Below are positions 1-6,612 of a stretch of DNA of 25,948 nt, one piece after another. This DNA comes from GWF2-50-93 sp049297395. Lineage in GTDB: Bacteria; Verrucomicrobiota; Lentisphaeria; Victivallales; GWF2-50-93. Positions within the stretch are counted from its first letter, which is position 1; the number at the start of each line of letters is the position of its first letter. The stretch spans positions 1 through 25,948 of the forward strand of contig JBAQUG010000141.1 of NCBI GenBank assembly GCA_049297395.1, in the 5' to 3' direction. The notes beneath the pieces were generated by a model. The model did no database searches, was not told where the DNA came from, and saw nothing but the letters and a program-made list of their open reading frames with translations. The position numbers were made by a program, and so were the translations under genes.

Positions 1-691
1 CGCTCACAAGATGCGTGGTTTCAATGATCCCCACGTTGTTCTCCCGCGCCCATATGAACGGCCATTCCCGAAGCTCACCGAATATCCCCGCATCTGCTTC
101 ATTCGCGATGATCGCCTCGAGTTCGGAACCCATTGAGCCCCATGCGAGCACAACCCTTCTTACCTTTTTATTGAGGTTCCCCTGGTAGCGAACGAATTTG
201 AGGCCCATCCGCGACTTCACTTGTTTTATCAGCGCGCCGAGCGCCAGCGGCTTTATCTCGTAAACATGGAGGGTGACGTCCGTCTTTACTTTTTTCGTAA
301 ATCCCAGAGCCTTCGCGACCGTCGGCCCCATCCCGACCTCCTGCTGGTTATCCCAGTTGGTGTGTGCCGTGTAAACGACTATCCCGTTCTCCATGAGCCG
401 TTCCATCTTCCATATATTGTTGGGGATGGTGAGCGGCTCGATGTTGGTATGGAAGGGCGATGTCCAAGTGGAAAATATCCCCGGTTCGTGGATGATTAGC
501 ATCTTAATCTTCTTTATGGCGGCCATAGCAATGACCTCTTTTGAGAGGCACCATGCGACCCCGACCGCCTTCACCTCCGTATCCGGGCTTCCTATCCTGA
601 GCCCCATATACCTGTTGGCAAGATCATCCGGTATGCCGAGCGATAAAGGCGCAATCGTTTCAAAAACTCTTGTAATTTCCCTTGCTTTCAT
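1..691 (-). CDS. NIF3-family dinuclear-metal protein (3' end cut by window edge)
   Basis: The frame is open from an ATG at 691 to the left edge (about 230 residues, no stop), so the C-terminus is missing. The start is set by AGGAGA six bases upstream. The sequence follows the NIF3/DUF34 pattern. An N-terminal MGLRIGSP corresponds to the family NVGLQVG region, HEPGIF at residues 68-73 corresponds to the HHPLIF metal loop, and AHTNWD at 109-114 corresponds to the AHTxxD metal ligand. A later segment (VLAWGSMGSELEAII, then ADAGIFGEL) resembles the second half of the family fold. Known members form hexameric toroids with a two-metal site and their biochemical role is still debated. Here the second histidine of the HH pair is Glu69. 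The gene lies 35 bp after the glycosidase stop and is probably co-transcribed with it. I am fairly sure of the family and unsure of the function. Confidence 0.82.
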   Translation of the reverse strand, partial: MKAREITRVFETIAPLSLGIPDDLANRYMGLRIGSPDTEVKAVGVAWCLSKEVIAMAAIKKIKMLIIHEPGIFSTWTSPFHTNIEPLTIPNNIWKMERLMENGIVVYTAHTNWDNQQEVGMGPTVAKALGFTKKVKTDVTLHVYEIKPLALGALIKQVKSRMGLKFVRYQGNLNKKVRRVVLAWGSMGSELEAIIANEADAGIFGELREWPFIWARENNVGIIETTHLVS

Positions 692-726
692 GAATATTCT
701 CCTGATTCCGTGAAGTTTTTTAATCA

Positions 727-3700
727 TCACCTGCTCAAAAAAAGCATGAACCTCCCCCACAGCGAGGTATCTTTGTAGTTGTCCTTGGTACCATAGATCA
801 CCATCTGGGCCTTACGGTCGCCATCGGGGGCAGGGCGACTTACCTTGTCCGCATCGTCGACAGCCACGTCCAGACTAAAATTGACGCCCGGCGTCAATGC
901 GAAATCACTTCCCTTCGCCGGTTTTATCACACCCTCGATGAAATAGCCATCCTTCGTCCTGCGCCCCGCGAATTCCGCCAGGATTGAAGGTGTGCCCTTG
1001 CTGAAGACAACTTCACATTTCGATGCCGTCTCGGCGGGCGGGGGAATCACAAAGAACTGTTCGGCTCCTTCGGAGAGGATAAGCGGATTCGCTTTTTGAC
1101 GTTCCGCTGAGCGTCCATCGAAGAATATCTCCACGCAGTCCCACATATAACAACTAAGTTCCTTGTCTTTTGGCGCTGTTACCATTTCATCGTCATTCAC
1201 TTTTATCATGAGGTAAAGTCCGTCATCGTAACGCCATGCGGTCTTCACCGCAAAGCTGAGATCGTCCTTTCCCTTCCAATGAGGGAAGTCCTTGGGAAAC
1301 ATCGGATTTGGCTGCCCGATCACCACCTTGTCGATAACGTCTGAAATTTTAGAAAACTCCACCTTCTCCCAGTCCGAGTTATCTCCGTCAATCCTGATCG
1401 GGGAATCTCCCTTGTACACTGGCTCACTGGCTCCTTCGTAGAAGCACTCCCATATCGTTTTCGCAATAGTTTCCCCCCTCTCGTCCTGAAGCGAGAATTG
1501 CATGGGATACCCTCCTCTGCGCACCTCCTTGGCCGTCATACTGAAAGGGATGCTTTTCGCCTCGCCGGGGGAGAGGGAGACGCGCCGGTCAAATTCCAGA
1601 GCCCACTTGTCCGGCAATGACGAAAAGGACAAATCTCCGGAAAAGGGAACCGAGAACGGATTTGTGACGGTTATCTCCCCTTTCGCCGCCGAATCCCGGC
1701 TGATTTTTGATTCTAATCTGACACTTAGAACCTGAACTCCATGGAAATTCTCCGGGACATCAAATATATATATTGGCTCCATGTCGACCTTGATGCGGAG
1801 CAGGCGATTTTCAGAATTTAAAGTCAGGGGATTTCCAAGAAAATCCATGCCTTGGAACTCCTTATCCTCGGACACAGGAAAATACGCGTCGAACTCCTCA
1901 TCGGCAAACAGGACAACAGTATTATCTCCTCTTTTGCCGGTGATCAAAATTCCTGCGGATTCAAGGTTGCCCAAGTCAATTCGTCGGATCTTGTCCTTAT
2001 TGTTCACGACTTTCGCCATCGCGGCGTATGCCACACCTTTTTCGGTCGGGAGCCGTTGTTGACGATAAATTCCATTTCCCTGGACCATTGAAACCCCGAA
2101 TCCAGAATGAAGAAACACCTTTTCGGCTCCGGCCGCTAAATCCAGCAGATGGGACTGCACTTCCCAGCATGCGGCACGATGCTCGGGTATCATACTAGCT
2201 CCCGCTTCCGTTGCTGACTTGCCTTTATACTTTTTCTGAAATTGCTCTTCATCCATTGGACGTCCATCAAGCCTTGGATGCTGGACAAAGCCGGTTTCCG
2301 TATTCCAAACGGGAATATGCTTTCCTGTAGCCTTGAAAACCAGATCGCCCGCACGTTCTATCAGTTTTTGCTTGGCCCATATGACGGGGGATGTATAGTT
2401 GTAGTTGTGCAAAGCGAGAATGTCGAAATAGGGTCCGCCGCCAGCGGACAGTACCTGATCCGTCCATTGAAGAAATCCCGGACATCCATCGCATCCCAGC
2501 ACTTTCGCATTCGGATCTTCCTCATGAATGGCCCGATAGGCGGTTTTCATGAGTTCAACATAGTCTTTCGGCTTGTTCCCCCTGCTCTGGAAAAAGTTGT
2601 TTGCGTTGGGCTCGTTCCATATCTCCCAATAATGGATTTTGTCTTTGTATCGGCGAACCAGTTCGCGAACAAACCTGTCCCAGTGCGCCAGATCCTTAGG
2701 AGCATAGTTGCGACGCTCAAATCCGATGTTCCAGAACCCGAAGTCCGAACCATCTCTGCCCTTCAGATATTCATATATTTCCCTATCGGACGGAGCGGTC
2801 GAATCCCAGTCGGGCGTTCCGTGGATGGTGAAGAGTATTTCCGTCCCGGCATTTATCGCCTCCTCGACAGCCTTGTCAACATACTCCCAGCTGAAACGGC
2901 CCGCCTCCTGCTCAATATTGAACCGGCAGACCTCGTACATCCACCACCTGTCCCACTTCATGCCGACCAGGCGCCCGTCCGGCATATAGTTGCCAATCAG
3001 AGGCTCGCCGCCCAGCGGGGAATCAGGAGAAACCGAAACAATGGGTGGTAACTTTACAATAACCCCCAATGGAAATTCTTTCTTGCAAATCAATGCCCCC
3101 GTCTTATCCTTTAATGAGACATTTAGCCAGAAAAGGCCACAGCTCCGCAATGGGAGCAATTCCGTGAAAACCGTATTGTCGTCGGCGGAGGCGGCTATGC
3201 TTGTCTTTCGATTGAGGACTTCCTTATTATGAAGATCCAGCAGTAAAATATCGGATTCATACTGCCCCGCCGTCCCGGCGGCGGGGATTTTTATGGTTAC
3301 CGGCAACTCATCTCCAAGAGAAAAATAACCGTAGCTGTCTTCAGGAATGGAGATTGCGGCCTTCTTCGGAAATGGAATCTCATGATGCCTGCGAACCTTG
3401 TATTCGACGTTGCCGTCGAAAGGCAGATGAAAAACAAGATTTTCATCCTGGATGAAATCCTCCATGGCGGAAAGTCGCGTCATCTCGCCGGGGGAGAGGC
3501 TTTTTTTGAAAATCATGAATTCGTCAAGATCGGAACTGATGCTTTTTCCGATGAATAATTTCTTCTTTTTATAGAAGTTGGGGACCGGGGGTTCATTCAT
3601 GGACGCCACCTTCCTCCCGTCAAGGTAGAGAACGGCTTCCTGCGGATTCCACGTTATCCCGACCTGGTACCATTTTCTTGGCATCAACAGGTCAGGGGCG

Positions 3701-4224
3701 GAGAGAGTCTTGCTCCTCCCGTCTTCCCCTGTAAAAATCACCGATATGCGGCCACGTGTGAAACCGGACATGAACTGCGGGAGCTCGTCGAAGCCTGGAA
3801 AGCGTGCCTGCTGGGACGGAGAAAGAGTGATCTGAAGTCTATTCATGTCCATCTCGCCCTCCAGATGCTGGTTGCTTTGGGTTTCGAAGATACTTTGCCC
3901 CCAGAAATAATCGGCATCGTTTCGCACCCAAAATGATATCGTTCCAGCCTCGTCGTTTAGAATCGGAGGATTGTTCGATATTCTGATCTCCCGCAACAAC
4001 AATGACTTGTAACTTGCCGCGAAGAAGTCTTCCGCATAGCGTCCCCTATTGGAACCTCTCAGGCATTTTCCTTTCACGCCGGCGACGAACTCCGGGAAAT
4101 ACCCGGATAGCTCCGGCTTTTCGAGCACCTGGGTCTCCCGGGGCGTTGTAAGACATCCTGCCGAAATAAACAGGATGAAAATAACAGTTATATCTGTTAC
4201 GGACTTCAACGACTTCTTCATCAT
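727..4224 (-). CDS. Large lipoprotein glycoside hydrolase (clan GH-A, GH39-like) with LamG-like and CBM9-like modules
   Basis: This is a 1165-residue protein. I chose the ATG at 4224 because GGGAG lies just upstream and it opens directly into a lipoprotein signal (MMKK, hydrophobic core, lipobox ISAGC with Cys24). An upstream ATG at 4260 would add 12 residues before the signal. Domains in order: a concanavalin/LamG-like sandwich at roughly 60-230 (FWVRNDADYFWGQ, YLDGRKVASM), a beta-rich linker to about 400, and a TIM-barrel catalytic domain at about 410-760. The barrel has the clan-A acid/base motif EIWNEPN (Glu538) and nucleophile motif WNTETG (Glu643). A CBM9-like domain follows at about 930-1165 (IRIDGDNSDWE, YLMIKVNDDE, DCVEIFFDGRS). 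It probably cleaves a plant or algal polysaccharide or glycoside at the cell surface, but the substrate cannot be read from sequence. It sits downstream of a sugar-type regulator in the same direction. GH39 is my best family match; other clan-A families are possible. Confidence 0.85.
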   Translation of the reverse strand: MMKKSLKSVTDITVIFILFISAGCLTTPRETQVLEKPELSGYFPEFVAGVKGKCLRGSNRGRYAEDFFAASYKSLLLREIRISNNPPILNDEAGTISFWVRNDADYFWGQSIFETQSNQHLEGEMDMNRLQITLSPSQQARFPGFDELPQFMSGFTRGRISVIFTGEDGRSKTLSAPDLLMPRKWYQVGITWNPQEAVLYLDGRKVASMNEPPVPNFYKKKKLFIGKSISSDLDEFMIFKKSLSPGEMTRLSAMEDFIQDENLVFHLPFDGNVEYKVRRHHEIPFPKKAAISIPEDSYGYFSLGDELPVTIKIPAAGTAGQYESDILLLDLHNKEVLNRKTSIAASADDNTVFTELLPLRSCGLFWLNVSLKDKTGALICKKEFPLGVIVKLPPIVSVSPDSPLGGEPLIGNYMPDGRLVGMKWDRWWMYEVCRFNIEQEAGRFSWEYVDKAVEEAINAGTEILFTIHGTPDWDSTAPSDREIYEYLKGRDGSDFGFWNIGFERRNYAPKDLAHWDRFVRELVRRYKDKIHYWEIWNEPNANNFFQSRGNKPKDYVELMKTAYRAIHEEDPNAKVLGCDGCPGFLQWTDQVLSAGGGPYFDILALHNYNYTSPVIWAKQKLIERAGDLVFKATGKHIPVWNTETGFVQHPRLDGRPMDEEQFQKKYKGKSATEAGASMIPEHRAACWEVQSHLLDLAAGAEKVFLHSGFGVSMVQGNGIYRQQRLPTEKGVAYAAMAKVVNNKDKIRRIDLGNLESAGILITGKRGDNTVVLFADEEFDAYFPVSEDKEFQGMDFLGNPLTLNSENRLLRIKVDMEPIYIFDVPENFHGVQVLSVRLESKISRDSAAKGEITVTNPFSVPFSGDLSFSSLPDKWALEFDRRVSLSPGEAKSIPFSMTAKEVRRGGYPMQFSLQDERGETIAKTIWECFYEGASEPVYKGDSPIRIDGDNSDWEKVEFSKISDVIDKVVIGQPNPMFPKDFPHWKGKDDLSFAVKTAWRYDDGLYLMIKVNDDEMVTAPKDKELSCYMWDCVEIFFDGRSAERQKANPLILSEGAEQFFVIPPPAETASKCEVVFSKGTPSILAEFAGRRTKDGYFIEGVIKPAKGSDFALTPGVNFSLDVAVDDADKVSRPAPDGDRKAQMVIYGTKDNYKDTSLWGRFMLFLSR

Positions 4225-4277
4225 GCGATCTCCCAATTTTAATTTGATAGCATAGAACATTGTATTTCCAGAAAGCT

Positions 4278-4296
4278 CACAAGCCTGAGGCTTGTG
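4278..4296. repeat. REP-like palindromic hairpin
   Basis: CACAAGCC and GGCTTGTG form a perfect 8-bp stem around a TGA loop, between the prepilin-like gene and the glycosidase. No T-run follows on the minus strand, so it does not look like an intrinsic terminator. Hairpins of the form tagCACAAGCC-loop-GGCTTGTG are typical of REP-type palindromes dispersed in PVC and related genomes. That similarity is from memory. It may also modulate stability of the operon transcript. Confidence 0.6.
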
Positions 4297-4318
4297 CTAC
4301 TTCATAAGATTGCTTTTC

Positions 4319-5029
4319 TTAGGGGGCCCAGCTTGGATCCCATTGGCTGGGTCTCCATTCCCATCTTTGCCACTCAACGTGCAGGTCGCAAAAGAGGAAA
4401 TTCGCGCCTTGCGTATGCCGATCGCTGATTCGACCGCGACTAAAGGGATCGAAATAAAGAACTTGGGGAGCTCCTCCAATACCCTCCCACCAGTCGTTCT
4501 TTCCATCTGCAAGCACGGACATCATGGAAGGATTCTGGATTGTCGCCATATGTCTCCCAATATGAGATCCATCCGCATTGCTTAACCAGCCGTTGTATAC
4601 GAAATTTGTATACCAATCTCCTGTCGAAACAACAGGGATGGGACACCTAAAAATCTCTGGTGCCCGTTGATAGGCGATGAAACTCTTGGGTAGTCCTAAG
4701 TTTTCCCAAATCAGGCTTCCCCACCCGCACTCCTCTGGTGGCCGGGGACGCCAGAGCGCCCCGTCCCAGTAAAACCAAGGCCATCTGTCGTTGCTATCCA
4801 TTGAATACATCATCATGGCCGCGCCAATCTGTCTGAGATTGCTGGCACACTGGCTTTGCTTGGCCTTATCTTTCGCCATCTTGAGAGCAGGCAGAAGCAA
4901 AGACGCGAGAATCGCGATAATTGCTATAACCACAAGCAACTCAACCATGGTGAATGGCTGATCCCCTCCTCGTCGCAACATGGGGCGGGGCGGAGAACTC
5001 AAGAATAAAACTCTGCTTGGCTGGCTCAT
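4319..5029 (-). CDS. Prepilin-leader protein of the H-X9-DG class (type II pseudopilin-like)
   Basis: This is a 236-residue protein. An ATG at 5029 is preceded by AAGGTG at suitable spacing, and it starts 16 bp after the regulator's stop. Residues 26-48 (FTMVELLVVIAIIAIL and following) are a type IV prepilin cleavage/methylation motif with the conserved Glu at mature position 5 and a hydrophobic helix. The usual Gly before the cleaved Phe is Pro here. Next comes NLRQIGAAMMMY, typical of DUF1559-like PVC pseudopilins. Near the C-terminus, HTQGANFLFCDLHVEW corresponds to the processing-associated H-X9-DG motif but carries DL in place of DG. Such proteins are massively paralogous in Lentisphaerota and often adjoin sugar-utilisation genes. 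Their role is unproven; a surface or pseudopilus structure linked to polysaccharide handling is inferred. Confidence 0.88.
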   Translation of the reverse strand: MSQPSRVLFLSSPPRPMLRRGGDQPFTMVELLVVIAIIAILASLLLPALKMAKDKAKQSQCASNLRQIGAAMMMYSMDSNDRWPWFYWDGALWRPRPPEECGWGSLIWENLGLPKSFIAYQRAPEIFRCPIPVVSTGDWYTNFVYNGWLSNADGSHIGRHMATIQNPSMMSVLADGKNDWWEGIGGAPQVLYFDPFSRGRISDRHTQGANFLFCDLHVEWQRWEWRPSQWDPSWAP

Positions 5030-5045
5030 TCAAACACCTTCATTA

Positions 5046-6137
5046 TTAAAGTTCATTCAGAAGGCGTCCGTCTGATGAGGACACGCTTCCCTCTAAGAGC
5101 AACTTGGACTTGATCTCAACGCCAACAGGATAAGCCGTTTTCCCCTCGATTAACTCATAAAGTTTTGTTATTGCCGTATCTCCAATTTCTTCCAAGGGTT
5201 GAACGATTACCCCATAAGGAATTCCTAAACGGCTTAATTCGTTTTTGAAACCGTCATAAACCACAACAGCCAACCTCCCCGCACTCTCTCCCAAAAACCC
5301 CAACGCTTTCATCGTACGCACATTGTCCGCACCGAAGATTGCCGTAGGCGCGGAGGAAGATTGAAAAAGTCCTTTAATGGCTGCTTCAAAGTTTCCACCT
5401 CCCTGTTCTTCTAGAATCAGCAATGAACTGTCATAATCAATTCCATTCTCTTTTAACGCGTTCTTATATCCCTGGAGTCTCAAAATCGAAGTTGAAGAAT
5501 ATTTATGGGAGGAGAGGCCAATAAATGCAATTCTCCTGTGTCCGTTTCTTATTAAATAACATACCCCTTCCTTTGAGGCGGCAAGATTATCAGAATCCAC
5601 ATAATTCATTTTCTCCCCCATAGAAGTACTGCCAATGACTATTGAAGGAATCTTTCCCATTATTTTAAGCATACCAAGCGTTTCCTCAGGTTTTCTGGAA
5701 AAGCTGAATATGATAAGCCCGTTAACGGCTGAATTATTTTTAAAGAGTCTATCATATGGTGTATCAGATCTTTTTTCCTGATAGGAGAAAATATCCCCTC
5801 TTTTTACAACCTTCATGAAAACTTTTTTTATAATTTCGGAATAATAAGGATCCTCTTGGAAAACATGATGTTCGTCTCCAAGTCCAACGACACCGATGCA
5901 TAGATGAGTGTTGGTTATAATAATTCCCTGTTTTGGCTTAAGAGAAAGAACCCCCTCCTGTTTAAGCAAGCGTAATGATTTCTGAATAGTCTTATAGTTT
6001 ACAGCAAACTCCTCCGACAATTCCTTAATTCCTGGCAACCTGGCAGAATACTCACCACTGACTATTCTCTGGCGAATTATTTCACCAATAGCCGTATGCT
6101 TTACCCTGATAGTCATCCCTTTTTCTATGTCTATCAT
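5046..6137 (-). CDS. GntR-type HTH / LacI-type ligand-binding transcriptional regulator
   Basis: This is a 363-residue regulator. An ATG at 6137 is preceded by AAGGA at five bases. Residues about 10-75 form a GntR winged helix (AIGEIIRQRIVSGEYSARLP, then LSEEFAVNYKTIQKSLRLL and EGVLSLKPKQGIII). Residues about 80-355 form a periplasmic-binding-protein-like LacI effector domain, with CIGVVGLG, VNGLIIFSFS, NYVDSDNLAASKEGV, HRRIAFIG, RLQGYKNALKENGI and PTAIFGADN. This architecture is that of AraR-like GntR/LacI chimeras, which bind a sugar and release an operator. It heads the minus-strand unit leading to the prepilin-like protein and glycosidase, so it probably controls them and itself. The ligand is unknown. 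Confidence 0.9.
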   Translation of the reverse strand: MIDIEKGMTIRVKHTAIGEIIRQRIVSGEYSARLPGIKELSEEFAVNYKTIQKSLRLLKQEGVLSLKPKQGIIITNTHLCIGVVGLGDEHHVFQEDPYYSEIIKKVFMKVVKRGDIFSYQEKRSDTPYDRLFKNNSAVNGLIIFSFSRKPEETLGMLKIMGKIPSIVIGSTSMGEKMNYVDSDNLAASKEGVCYLIRNGHRRIAFIGLSSHKYSSTSILRLQGYKNALKENGIDYDSSLLILEEQGGGNFEAAIKGLFQSSSAPTAIFGADNVRTMKALGFLGESAGRLAVVVYDGFKNELSRLGIPYGVIVQPLEEIGDTAITKLYELIEGKTAYPVGVEIKSKLLLEGSVSSSDGRLLNEL

Positions 6138-6159
6138 ATTTATCCTTGGTCTTGATTAC

Positions 6160-6180
6160 ACCATATAATAAACCATATGG
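6160..6180. promoter_or_regulatory. Candidate operator: repeated ACCATAT with CCATATGG palindrome
   Basis: ACCATAT occurs at 6160-6166 and again at 6172-6178, spaced by 12 bp, about one helical turn. The second copy extends into the perfect 8-bp palindrome CCATATGG (6173-6180). They overlap the -10 box and the spacer of the promoter. Position and symmetry suggest autoregulation by the adjacent GntR/LacI protein. Binding is inferred. Confidence 0.5.
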
Positions 6181-6193
6181 CATATATTGTCAA
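6165..6193 (-). promoter_or_regulatory. Sigma70-type promoter of the regulator/glycosidase unit
   Basis: Reading the minus strand, TTGACA (6193-6188) is separated by exactly 17 bases from TATTAT (6170-6165). The -10 box lies about 28 bases upstream of the regulator start codon. Both boxes are close to consensus. The spacer contains the palindrome CCATATGG, so a bound regulator would block RNA polymerase. Confidence 0.75.
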
Positions 6194-6612
6194 GCTGCTA
6201 CACGTCATTATTCCGAATATTTCATGAACCACGAGGCCCGACAGTGCTTTTCTTGCGAATATTGATTATTGGGATTTGTGCCTCTACCGGGTTCTAATAT
6301 AGCCTGTTCACTTGCGGAGGCTTGGACTCCGTCACGTCGGTTGCAACTATCCGCTTGCGCTCACACCGAAACTGGCTTCCAGCAAAGGAACCCGTTGTCC
6401 CAATTGCGACAATGAACATTTCAGGGCTGTAGGGCGACGGCAGGGATTCCAGCCTCATATTTTCCGGCGGTTATGCGGCATACCTAGAGCTTATCCGTAA
6501 AAACATAAATAATTAATAGAAAAGGACTTGCAAATACCCCGGAATACTGCATAATAATCGGAAATCGCAAAAAGTCCGAAAATAATGCAATTATAACTGA
6601 AAGGGATATGCA
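6194..6612. other. 419-bp stretch without a convincing gene
   Basis: Short open frames exist (for example 6312-6500 plus strand, 62 codons), but none has a ribosome-binding site, a recognisable motif or a plausible neighbour. The only sites of note are a weak promoter-like pair before the RND gene and an AAGGGA at 6601-6606. No N-terminal coding sequence for the truncated RND gene was found here in any forward frame I read. Confidence 0.5.
6528..6555 (+). promoter_or_regulatory. Possible weak promoter before the RND gene
   Basis: TTGCAA (6528-6533) and CATAAT (6550-6555) are separated by 16 bases and lie about 58 bp upstream of the start codon. The -35 box matches consensus at four of six positions and the -10 box at five of six. 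In an AT-rich stretch such a pair can arise by chance. Confidence 0.3.

Noticed and set aside
393..713. Plus-strand open frames at 221-499 and 393-713
   Set aside because: They lie opposite the NIF3-family gene, whose minus frame is open to the edge and carries conserved family motifs.
2242..3051. Plus-strand 269-codon open frame
   Set aside because: It is antisense to the catalytic domain of the glycosidase, has no ribosome-binding site and no recognisable motifs.
6312..6500. Small 62-codon frame with CxxC (RCPNCDNEHF)
   Set aside because: The zinc-ribbon-like look is only one CxxC, with no ribosome-binding site and no plausible partner. Treated as non-coding.
6524..6577. GGACTT...AAGTCC inverted repeat before the RND gene
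   Set aside because: The arms are short, 42 bases apart and need a bulge for extension. It is probably chance in AT-rich DNA.
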